Assembly (NCBI RefSeq): GCF_018294505.1
Contig: NC_057797.1
Span: 122,641,116 to 122,705,115 of the forward strand
Direction of reading: 5' to 3'
Length of the DNA stretch: 64,000 nt
Source: Triticum aestivum
Lineage: Eukaryota; Streptophyta; Magnoliopsida; Poales; Poaceae
Position numbers and translations under genes: made by a program. A model generated the notes under the pieces. That model saw nothing but the letters and a program-made list of their open reading frames with translations, made no database searches and was not told the origin of the DNA. Below, piece after piece: positions 13,066 to 22,854 of this stretch (position 1 is the first letter of the stretch; each line of letters begins with the position of its first letter).

Positions 13066-13272
13066 GGCCCTGTTTGGTTCCAAGGATACTATAACACAGT
13101 TAGAGTTAGAGTTATTTTCTAGCCCACTCTAACCCAAATAAGCATCTCTCCATCGAGATAGTTGGGTTAGTTGAAACTAACCCACTCTAACCCTCCTTGT
13201 TTGGATACTTTTGGGTTATTTGAGCCTCCAACTAACCCAAACTAGCTCTAACCCCATGATCCAAACAGGGCC
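13066..13272. mobile_element. MITE with perfect 12-bp terminal inverted repeats
   Basis: GGCCCTGTTTGG at 13066 is matched exactly by CCAAACAGGGCC ending at 13272. The interior has repeated TTAGAGTTA and CTAACCC words and no coding capacity. The size (207 bp) and ends fit a small non-autonomous DNA transposon; the superfamily (Harbinger or hAT) is not settled because no clear target duplication is seen. Confidence 0.65.
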
Positions 13273-13566
13273 CATGGGTTAGAGTTAGTTTGAGCTAGTT
13301 GGGGCTCAAATATCCCTAAAGTATCCAAGCATGAGGGTTTAAATTGGAGCAAGTTGCACCGAACCCACCAAGAAAAACTATCCCACCTAAGAGGTGCTAA
13401 CTGGAGATAGTTCTCATTGGGACCACTGAAAAATCACTTTTCTCTCTCCGTGAAGTACATTTATTGTCAATCTAACCCTGTCACCCAAACACCTCTTTGG
13501 CTATAGTTAGTCCAGGGTTAGTCATGACTTAGTCTAACCTCTAGCTAAGTTAGAGTATCAAACAGG
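13273..13566. mobile_element. Second, diverged MITE copy in inverted orientation
   Basis: Directly after the first MITE, the sequence GGGTTAGAGTTAGTTTGAG through TATCCAAGC (about 13277-13330) is an inverted copy of the right part of that MITE (about 13198-13255). The far end, GAGTATCAAACAGGAGC near 13566, resembles an outer terminal repeat. The composite may be one MITE inserted into another of the same family. Confidence 0.45.
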
Positions 13567-14238
13567 AGCAGTACAGGACATGCAAGTTTCTCAAAGCACA
13601 CAGGCGAATTCGTACATGAAAGGATTTTTTCTTTTTGAAAACGGAACGTGAAAGGAATTTTTTTAGAATGCTCTTGGCATGTCGCTAACATGTGATAGTT
13701 AACTGACCTCAATAGACAGCAGAAACGCCAGCCCGCCGCACTTTGATAGAGACGAGGAGGGAGAAGGGATACAGGCTGCTGGATTACTAGAGATAGTGTC
13801 GCACGGAAGCCAAGAAATATTGTGATAGTGCGGGTTAGCCATGTACTAGTATGATGTAACTACACTGGGCTGCCGTGTTTCGTACTCTTCCAGTCCACCG
13901 TGGAGATGATTGGTTAATTTTATATCGCCGAATAATATTAAATATTATGAGTGCAGACGCTCCACCACGAGGTTCCTTGCTCCTTCTCGGTCGTCCGGAA
14001 TCTATGTTCTTCCACTCTAATTTTTTTATGTGAGCTTTGTTCATCCTTTTGCCAACACGCGAGACATCTAGCATCAAGGTGCACGTATTATGCAAGGATC
14101 GTTCCATCTATATGAAGAACATGTGGGACTGGAACTACGAGACGGACATGTACCCAGGAGTGGACGTACGAACCTGAGTAATGTAGCGCAGTAAGTGAAG
14201 TAGAAAGACACAAATGGTATGAACATGTGTGGCATATA

Positions 14239-14401
14239 GGGTGTGTTTGGTTGTGTTCTCGTCTCAGCATAGTTGTTCCCTCTTCATGCATGCTCAACTC
14301 AACACCCCTCTTCATGCATGCTCTCTTCATGCATGCTTCTAGTGTATTTGTGCTAAACTAGTGTGGACTCATGCACCCTCCATACACTCTACCAAACACC
14401 C
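14239..14401. mobile_element. Small MITE-like element
   Basis: GGGTGTGTTTGGTTG at 14239 is matched by CCAAACACCC ending 14401 as an imperfect terminal inverted repeat. The interior contains three copies of CTCTTCATGCATGCT (14280-14335). No target duplication could be confirmed. Confidence 0.5.
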
Positions 14402-15154
14402 AAAAGTAGGTCGAGAAGGGAACTCTTGGGCGGCATTTGTCTCTTACTACGTACTACCACTAAATGTTGTACGTGCAATGCACGGTGATGTTATGGAGTA
14501 TGTGCCTAAGTTCTCTACTACTACTATATTAGTTGGAGGCACATATTAACTTTTATATTTGTTTACGTGTATGCCCCGAGACCTTCCAACTAGACGTGTC
14601 TTTCTCTCCAGGTCGCACTTTGTATCGTTCATACCACTAACTACTACTACGTGTGGTCTCCGACCCAGAAGTGGAAGAAGTGGAGACACTCTACCATGAT
14701 GTTTTTTACGCTGGGCTCTACCACGCTGTTCATGTCCCACTCCTTTCGCTGACGTGTGGGACCTCCAGCACGTGTCGTGTTTGGCACCCTTCGTCGTAAG
14801 AGTTGAAACGCTAGCATTCATCAGAAATAAAAAATACTAATTATAAATTGGCAGTGATACTATTTTTTGCGAACCAATCAGCAGTGATACTATACCATGC
14901 GTTTTCCTTGCTCCTCGATACCGGAAAGAATACTTCCGTTCGCCAACATGTGGGACGTCGACCATCCTGGTCCACTTTCCATGCACGCAGAACTCCAAGG
15001 GAGAGTCACCCAGGTCGTCGCGCCGCAGTAACAATGACTAATGAGCCGTCAAATCACAGTCCCACTTCCCACTTTGAAGTTGTTCGGACGAAGGAACCAT
15101 CATGACTTCGCTGAATTCTGCTTCTTCAAGAAAACTTACTGTACCCGCAATACT
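14402..15154. other. Non-genic stretch
   Basis: No gene, repeat or transposon end that I can support. It forms the left flank of the copia insertion; its continuation is at 29980. Confidence 0.5.
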
Positions 15155-15159
15155 GCTAC
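15155..15159. repeat. Target-site duplication GCTAC (left)
   Basis: Identical to 29975-29979 on the other side of the copia element. Confidence 0.95.
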
Positions 15160-15633
15160 TGAAAGTGCTAGTGATCGACTAGAGGGGGGGTGAATAGGCA
15201 ATTTTTATGAAAGTCTTCAAAACATGGAAGTTTCAAAGACAAACGATAGAAATAAACCTATTACCATGCAATGGAAGGTAGACTACACTAAGCAAGCCAT
15301 AGTCAAGTATTCAATGAAATGAAAGCACAAAGACTAATAGCAGCTAGGCAGTATAGATCAGGATGGAAGATAGTATGAAGCCAATCAGAACAAGCAGTCA
15401 CACAGTGAAGACAAATAGATAATGCAAACAGGCAATGACTTCACAAGGACCAATCTGCAAATAAAGAGATGGGAAGGATAGAACCAGTGGCTCGTTGAAG
15501 ACAATGATTTGTTGGACCAGTTCCAGTTGCTGTGACAACTGTACGTCTGGTTAGGGAGGCTGAGATTCAACTCAGAAGACCGCGTCTTCACCTTATTCCC
15601 CTTGAGCTAAGGACACCCAGTCCTCACCCAATT

Positions 15634-15988
15634 TTTTTGACTATATACTGCAAGGCAACAAGGCATGGTCCTTTATTAAAACCAAGAGGTAAAGAATACA
15701 AAGTTACAAGATAGAAACAAATAAAGAGAAGAGGCTACTTACAAAGAGAGATTAGGGTAAGGAGGCTACCCAAGAAGTTAGGCTATCTCGATATTTACAC
15801 TTGATTCTATGAGCTAAAAGAGAAATATCATGAATAAAATTCCTCCTCCAAGATCTGAAAGTGGGCAACTCATTTCTGAAGATCCTTCCATTCCTTTGAG
15901 GCCAAATATTCCAAGTAGCCGCAAAGACTACCTCAGTGAAAAAAGGATAACCAAAATCCCTCCTGGCCGTGCAAGCCATTTCAAAAGT
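15634..15988 (-). mobile_element. 5'-truncated LINE inserted in the copia LTR
   Basis: On the minus strand the fragment ends in a short poly-A (T run at 15632-15638) and is bounded by a 15-bp duplication: AGTCCTCACCCAATT (15619-15633) and AGTCCTCGCCCAATT (15989-16003), one mismatch. The other LTR has a single uninterrupted copy of that target. Poly-A, long target duplication and 5' truncation are the marks of target-primed reverse transcription. Confidence 0.9.
15752..15988 (-). pseudogene. C-terminal tail of LINE ORF2
   Basis: About 79 codons of the extreme C terminus of a plant LINE ORF2 protein, the region after the reverse transcriptase. The signature TWNIWPQRNGRIFRNE followed by an HDISLLAHRIK segment is the conserved tail found beyond the zf-RVT zinc-binding domain of grass LINEs. 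The frame continues upstream into LTR sequence only by chance. Everything before this tail, including endonuclease and reverse transcriptase, was never copied. A 118-bp 3' UTR follows the stop at 15752. Confidence 0.8.
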
Positions 15989-16317
15989 AGTCCTCGCCCA
16001 ATTACTCTGGTATGTCTTCAAGGTAGACTTCCAAACCTTCACAGACTTCGTTCACCGGCGATCCACAAAGACTCTTGGATGCTCAGAACGTGACGCCTAA
16101 CCGGCTGGAGGATTCACAGTCCTCAAGTGTAATAAGTCTTCAGATCACACAGACAGGAAGACTTCAGTGATGCCTAACACTCTTTGGCTCTGGGTGTTTA
16201 GGGCTTTGTCCTCGCAAGTATTTCTCTCTCAAAGGCTTCGAGGTGGGTTGCTCTCAAATGACAAAAGCCATGCACTAACTCTGAGCAGCCAACCAATTTA
16301 TGGTGTAGGGGGTGGGA

Positions 16318-16325
16318 TATTTATA
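16318..16325 (-). promoter_or_regulatory. TATA box in 3' LTR
   Basis: TATAAATA on the minus strand, in a C-rich setting. The same box is at 29432-29439 in the other LTR, so it is the conserved LTR promoter core. Confidence 0.65.
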
Positions 16326-16614
16326 GCCACTAGGCAACCCGACCTGATTTGTCCGAAATGACCCTGGGTCACTAAGGAACTGACACGTGTTCCAATGTCA
16401 GATTTCAAACACACACGGCAACTTTACTTGAGCTACAAGCAAAGCTGACTTATCCGGCTCTGGATAAGATTTGCTCTCATTGTCTTCACTCAAAGCCATA
16501 GGATTTTGGTTAAGCATCACTTCAGTCATTCTGACTGGTTCACTTGGACCCCACTTAATAGTACAGTGGTTCCTATGACTCAACAAAGAAGAAAAAGAAC
16601 GACAAAACAACTAA

Positions 16615-16708
16615 GTCTTCGCGCTCCATAGTCTTCACGCGATGTCTTCTCTTGTCATAGTCTTCAATGTGAATGTCTTCACATACCACCTTTGACTTCA
16701 ATGTCTTC
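16615..16708 (-). promoter_or_regulatory. Six-fold GAAGAC array in LTR
   Basis: GTCTTC on the plus strand (GAAGAC in element orientation) at 16615, 16631, 16644, 16660, 16675 and 16703; spacings 16, 13, 16, 15 and 28. It lies upstream of the LTR TATA box in element orientation, as an enhancer would, and is repeated in the other LTR (about 29728-29825). Confidence 0.45.
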
Positions 16709-16862
16709 ATACATTTTTAGGGGTCATCTCTGGTAGGAAAACCGAATCAATGAGGGCCTTCTACCTGTCTTATCCTGCAATTCTCACAAACACATTAGTC
16801 CCTCAACCAGGTTTGTCGTCAATATTCCAAAACCAACTAGGGGTGGCACTAGATGCACTTAC

Positions 16863-16877
16863 AATCTCCCCCTTTTT
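16863..16877 (-). other. Polypurine tract of the copia element
   Basis: AAAAAGGGGGAGAT in element orientation abuts the 3' LTR. It is the plus-strand primer site for reverse transcription. Confidence 0.85.
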
Positions 16878-17349
16878 GGTGATTGATGACAAACTGGTTG
16901 AAGTTTTCAACGGTGATAGAAATATGTGAAATTGTAAAGGATTTAAGTATTGTCTTCATAAGTAGCAGAAAGGCTCCCCTAAAGATGTGCATATAAGTAT
17001 TTTGCTTTTGAATGCAAATGCACATGGCAGGTTGTACTTGCGGAGCTCCTCTTCTACTTATGAAGACAATTCATCATGCATGAAATGATATGATAAAGAT
17101 AATGACATGCATAATGAAAAATGGACGTCTGCAAAATGACTTCGTGCGGAATTTATCGTCGCACATGCGGAATTTATCATCGCATCACATAGTGTCGAAA
17201 AAGGTAGCAGACGACCATCAAGTTTAAGTGTTACAACTCAAAACGAACCAAATGTTTCAAAAGCTAGAGTTGTAAGCACTTGGCAAAAGTAGCAAAAAGT
17301 AAAGCAACCACCCATATGGACCCGCTTGAAGACTATCAACTCATATGCT

Positions 17350-17362
17350 TCTCCCCCTTTTG
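17350..17362 (-). other. Second polypurine tract
   Basis: CAAAAGGGGGAGAA in element orientation, 40 bp after the end of the accessory frame and 490 bp before the LTR-proximal tract. Duplicate tracts of this form are typical of Sireviruses. Confidence 0.65.
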
Positions 17363-17399
17363 TCAGTAATGACCAAAAAGGTTTGAAGACATAGAGCTT

Positions 17400-20300
17400 C
17401 TACTCATTCCCATGAGGTGCAGACGAAGCAGCAGGGTCGTCGTTGAGGTTCGGTGGTTCAGAAGAACTTGGTGTAGTGTCGAGACGCGCTGAAGGTGGAG
17501 GTGGTGAAGTGGCATCATCTTGATCATCGATAACTCTGGCATTCACCGAGGCAGCTGAGGAAGAATATTTAGAGTCTTCAAGGGAGGGAGTCCGACGCAA
17601 GTGAGCATTCCTTGGAGGAGTGGAGTCAAACTTGAATCTTTCTGTGAAGCCATTGTCTTGAAGATCTTCTTCAGCAGTGAGGAAAGTCAAACTCTTCCAA
17701 GACCTCCGACAGGTTTCATGTGTGACAAAGGCATTCTTGGTGGCAAGATTGCGAATGCGATTGATGTCCACCAAGAGGCTTTGCATCTGACGCTTAAGCC
17801 AGTCATGATGCTTATCATGTTTCTAATGTAGCGCGACAAGAAGCTCTCGGTCATTGAGAACACGAGATCGCTTCCGATGCCTTTGGGCAATGGTGCTACC
17901 AGTGGCGTCAGTTTGGGCGCGAGGGGCGCGTGTGTTACCAGCCAAGGGATAAACACGAGAGACTGCCTGAACTCCTTCAATGGGCTGGGTGAAGCTTTGA
18001 TGATCAATGTTGTGACGATAGATTGGATCCTTAGCAGGCTCTGGGTAAATAGCTTCAACAGACAGATCAACCTCTGGCAAGGATACAAGATGATTGCACG
18101 CAGACGGCTAAGAGTTGAAGGCAGAGTGAAGCTTGATAAGGCGCATTACCCATGGAGCATAGAAGTTCAGACCAAAAATGTCGGAGCCAGATGCAGCCAA
18201 CTACCTGATGAAGAAGTCCTGAGCATTGAAGCTTATGCCATTGAAGATATAGAAAACCAAAGTCTTCATTGCTCCTTCAAGCTTTGCTGTAGATGAATGT
18301 CCTTTGATAGGCCAGAGAGTTTTTCTGATGATATGGTAAATGGTGCGGGGCAGATACTCTAGGTCTTCAACAAAGAATTCGGTTGGGTATTCAGCATCGT
18401 GAGGCAAAGGCTTCATCATGCTCAGCATTTGGCTCATGTTGGGTTCTGGCTTCTGGAAAATGCTCTCCAAAGCATTCTGGTGTTGTTGACAACCTGGTTC
18501 ATAGTATTCACCAGGAGTGGGCAGGGCTGTGAGCTCAATGATGTCTTGAGCTTTAGCTTCATGATGAACATCTCCTGTCATCCACTCAAGGATCCAAGTC
18601 TTCGGATCCCTGTTGTATCCACGAATGTGGAGGGTAGCATAGAATTGAAGCAGAAGTTCTTCATTCCAGTGTTCCTTGGCAGTCACAAAATTAAGCAGAC
18701 CCGCATCACGGAAGCAGTCAAGGGCTTCTTCAAGGCATGGCAGTCCAGCAATGGCTTCACAATCAAGATGCATGTGAGGGAAGATGCGTCCCTGATTGTA
18801 CAACATGCATGAACAATAGCTTCGTTGTTGATAACTCCAGAATCGGTCCGAAGAGATTCTTGGCCTTTTGTAGGGGTTCTTGGCACTGTTGAAGAATGTG
18901 TTGTGTGCCTTGAATCCATTCAGATTAAATGATCCTGGTGAAGTTGCAGTACCTGGAAACCGTGGTAGCCTTGGCTTTGGCTTCTGGACCTGAGGCATGT
19001 GCTCCACATGATAGGCAAACTGAGGTCCGGGAGCAGGCGGAGGAACCAGGATTGGCCAGCGGACGGTAACAAGCTATCCATGATCATATGCTTGCTCGAT
19101 GGTGTGTGGCCTTGGAGGAGGTACAGGAGCAGAGGCATTGGCTTTAGGAAGCGGATTTGCTTCGGGTGCTGCATTGGCTTCAGGTGCATTCACTTCTGGC
19201 ACCACATTAGCTTCAGGCGCCACATTAGCTTCAGCCATGACAACGTCATTGGCTTTAGTGTTGATGTTGGTGGCCACCTCAGTATTAGTAACCTCCACTT
19301 CAGGAGCTGGAGGGTCAGACACGTTCTCCTCGAGAACAACTTCAGGGTTGGACGGGGGTGTAGCAACTCTTTCTTCATGACGTGGTTCTTCTTCTTCATC
19401 GACTGATGCAGCCGGAATATCTTCAGCCACTTTGGCTTCAGATTCAGGGATGTTAACAGTAGGAGAGGCTTCAGGAAAGACTTCGCATGAGACAGATTGG
19501 CACTCTTCTCCTTCGGGAACACTTGACAATGTGACCTATGACCTAGGTCTTTTGCGAAGCCTGCGAAATGCTGGCAACGCCTCTAGAGATGGAGTTGGTT
19601 GGACCTCAAAGTCTTCACTGTCAATCACCGGAGTGGTGACCTGTGGTGGGGGAGTGACTGGCGTTTCTTCAACACGAGGGGATTCTTGAGGGTGATCAGC
19701 ACATGAGTCATCCTGAGCAATTGGCGTCAATGGACGACCGATGCTGATGAGTTCGCTGTTCGTGAGAACAGGCGATGATACCAAATTGTGCTCGATCTGA
19801 GGAAGGACTTCATCATCTTCAACATTGTCGTGAGGACCAATGTCTTCAGCTGTGGTGGGGTCAAAAGCTGGATTCTCTTTAGATTCAGGAGCCTCTGTGG
19901 AAGAAGGTCATGAACTACCAGACGACGTTCACGATGTTCAGACGCAGGACAAGCAACAGAAATTGGCTCGACAACAAGGGGCTCTGTGGAAGCAGCCCAG
20001 TCTCTCTTCTTTGTTTTCCTTTTCTTGGTTGGGGGAGCATCATCAGTGGTGGCTTTGGTCTTGCGCTTTCTAGCTTCGGCTTCAGCTGCTCTAGTCTTCT
20101 TGAATTCTGAAGCCACTGTGGGGACCTTAGGCTTCGAGCCTGTCATACTGGCTGGGAAGACAATGCGAGGTTCTTCCTGCCTTGATGCTTTTGGTTCTGC
20201 CACAGCTGGCTTCTTCTTCTTCTTGGCAGCCATTCTGGGGTCGATGTCTGGTCGCCCCAAAGCCTTGTGCTTTTCAGCTTCATTGTAGCCTTGAACACAT

Positions 20301-21593
20301 TTGGCAGCAAGATTCTTCATGCGCTCACGAGAACCTTTTGCTTCTTATCGTTTCTTGTGGAATGCCTCCTTGAGCCCATGCATCATGACCTTGAAGTTTT
20401 GAATGTCTTCAACATTGAGCTTGGCCATGTGCCTCTTGAACCGAGCCTTTTCATAATCGATCTTATGCTTTAGCTCAACAATTTTCTGAGCAAGAGCCAG
20501 CTCAGTAGCATTGGCTCTATGGAAGGTCAAAGAGGGGAAGATCATTGAAGATTTCCGCCTCTTGCTTGCTCTTTATCAACTGCTCAAGAGCGTCATCGCC
20601 AAGATCGTCATCGCTGGACAGATTAATGGAGTCATTCTTGTTTCTCAAAAGAGCAGCTGGAGTCGGTGCTTGACTAGTGGGTTGCATGGGCTTTTTCATC
20701 TTGTTTGACTTGGAGATGCGTGAGAGATCTTCAGACTGCACACTGACTTCAGGAGGTGCAGTGGCCAGAGGCTTCGCCCGTGAGACCTTTGGTGCAGAAG
20801 AGGGCTTTGAAGCCTTTGGTTTCTGTTGCTTCACAGGCTTCGGAGGCGCAGGCGCTTCACCAGAATCAGAGTCATCTGCAGAGTGGTCCACGGCTGCCCC
20901 TTGAACCTGAATGTGAGTGATGAGACCTTCTAAGTTGTAGAAGGGCCCAATAAGATTGGGTTCAGCTTCGCGTGTGCCGTCAGCTCGTGGTGCAGAGGGG
21001 CCTGGGTTGAAGTCTAATCCCAAAGACTTCTTGTTTTCCTTGGCCGAGTTCTTTGCAGCCTGATAGTTGCGCTTGAACAGATTATCTTCACGACACCATA
21101 ATAGAGAGGATGGGTCGGCATTAGCAGGCTGAGGCCCACGAATCATGTAGGGGTAGAAGCCTTGAGCAATAGCTTCGGACTTCGACTTGGGCTGAAGACC
21201 TTTGTAAATCATATCTCCCCAGGGGCCCTTTAAGGCATTCTTATCAGCATACTCCTTGGTGATGAATCTGTACTTGAACCATTCCTTTGCCCATTGTCGT
21301 CGAATCCATTGGATTCGGTTCTTGTGTTCTCCATAGGTTTCTTATGGATCTGACTTGTATAACTCATAGAGATCCGGTGGCAGGTCCTTAGCAGTTTTTC
21401 CACGGCGTTGTCTGCCGCCCTTCCTGACTGATTTTTGAGTTGTCACGAAGTTTAGACTGAAAGGCTTCAACATTGTCGAAGTCTTCCGTCTACTGGTCAG
21501 ACAAGAACTGGCTTCAGGAGAATTTATGTGACGCTGTAAGAACTCTGCAAATGAATGCAGACTATGAGAACCAAGGGATTCTCCCACGGACAT
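17400..21593 (-). pseudogene. Accessory reading frame after pol, putative plant transposon protein domain (broken)
   Basis: A frame of about 1,400 codons between pol and the 3' LTR, in the place of the Sirevirus envelope-like gene. Order: basic N terminus; Pro/Ser/Lys-rich linker; charged helix likely to coil (about 20545-20345); strong nuclear-signal-like clusters (KKKKKP, KKRKTKKR); acidic, Pro/Ala-rich repeats of EAN and PEAN type (19529-19074); a globular part (19007-18201) with LLQFYATLHIRGY and ELTALPTPGEYY, resembling the putative plant transposon domain; a basic helical C terminus. I see no membrane segment or signal peptide, which argues against an envelope role. In-frame stops at about 21342, 20345, 19536, 19074, 18201, 18105 and 17823, plus two opposite frameshifts near 20530 and 19915, make it a pseudogene. 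Confidence 0.75.
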
Positions 21594-21597
21594 GTAC

Positions 21598-21920
21598 CTG
21601 TGACAACATTAGAGATGCGAGGGAAGGGGAAAAGGTCATATGCATTCTCAGAAGATTTTGAAGATAAATCAGTTTAGAAGACATTGACCTCATAGTGCGA
21701 AGACATTCACTCATATGTAGAGAGTTGGTTCCAGATTTGTACGAATCCACGAATAACTACAAGTGAGGAATCTAACTACTTTGTGAAGCATAAGTGAACA
21801 TACTAGGCATGCTATGAGATGCAGAATGAGATAGATCCAACTTATAGGAATAGAAACCACTTGTGGTTGAAAATGGATGAATCTATCGGATCAAAAAGAC
21901 TGAAAAAAGGTTTTATTTAC
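21598..21920 (-). other. Predicted 5'-UTR intron of the accessory gene
   Basis: Donor TGTG|GTAAAT at 21920 and acceptor TTGTCACAG|GTAC at 21599-21598. The acceptor is preceded by a long pyrimidine tract and a CTAAT branch-like motif. The first ATG of the accessory frame is five bases after the acceptor. The exon before it is GC-rich and has no ATG. Confidence 0.6.
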
Positions 21921-22164
21921 CACACGAGGAACTGCTAGACGGAGTGGGAGAGGAGGCCGAGTAGTTCGATCTTCCGTGCCCTAACTTGGCGACGGAGGAC
22001 ACCTACGGCGACGGCGAAGAAGACGATGTCCGCGGCCGGCGTGAGGACGGCGTTGGTGAGGTCGCGGCAGCTAAGCGCTTCGTCGCCGGCGTCGTCGAGG
22101 GCTAGCGGTGGCACTAGGGTTTGTGCGAGAGTGGAAGAAGAGATAACGACTGGGGTGAGGCGTG

Positions 22165-22172
22165 TATTTATA
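22165..22172 (-). promoter_or_regulatory. Internal TATA box ahead of the accessory gene
   Basis: TATAAATA on the minus strand, inside the element and far from either LTR. It is followed by a GC-rich, ATG-free leader containing AAACCCTAG, a usual feature of plant 5' leaders, and then the predicted intron. Together these look like an independent promoter. Confidence 0.6.
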
Positions 22173-22854
22173 GGGACAGGGACGGCACAGTGTTATTACA
22201 CAGGTGCCCCTGGCAGTTCACATCTGAAGGACACGTGGCGATCATACAACACATTGGAGGTTGTTCGATGTTCCCAGCATGCCTGGATTGTCGGGTGGTC
22301 GTTCCCACTTCTCCGGGTTTCAGGTAAAAAGGATTGAGCATTGAAAACAGATTAATGTTTGTCTCTGTGTCTTCTGCTGACAAGGACGCAGAGAAGACGT
22401 TTTGACAGTTTCAATAGAATGCATATGATTTGGATAGATAGACTTAAGACGGGAGCATAGAAAGGTCAGGGTCCGATCACATTCACTTAGTTCAAAAGAT
22501 TCAACTTGAAGACATAGCTATAAGTGAATGTTGTAGAGGACAGAAACCAAATCAATACATTGAAGATAAACATGAAGCCATGTTAATAATGAAGACAAAC
22601 AAAATGCGAAGACTTTGCAAATGTAACGCCAACAGAAAGTATTCCAAACAAAAGTTTGGTGGTGGCGTTACCCACCGTATAGGAAATATTAGACCCAGAC
22701 ACGACGCATAATTATCGTGGTGCTCCGAAGTCAAGTTCCGCGTTAATGTATTCACACCTAGTGTGTAAGTCTTCATTTGTTGAAGATATATGTTGCTTCG
22801 TGTGTTTGCACATCTAAGTCATCAACATGCATAAGTGTTAGGATGTGTGCATGA
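22173..22854 (-). other. Spacer between pol and internal promoter
   Basis: About 680 bp after the pol stop with no coding signal. By position it would hold upstream control sequences for the accessory gene. Confidence 0.45.

Larger units (their letters stand above)
15160..16862 (-). repeat. 3' LTR of the copia element, carrying a LINE insertion
   Basis: Aligns with 28644-29974 from TGAAAGTGC to GCACTTACA. It is 372 bp longer because a LINE fragment with its 15-bp target duplication sits at 15634-16003. In element orientation the LTR opens TGTAAGTGCATC and closes GCACTTTCA. Confidence 0.95.

Noticed and set aside
18999..20288. Plus-strand frames opposite the copia accessory gene
   Set aside because: Antisense shadows of Ala/Pro/Glu-rich and Lys-rich coding sequence.
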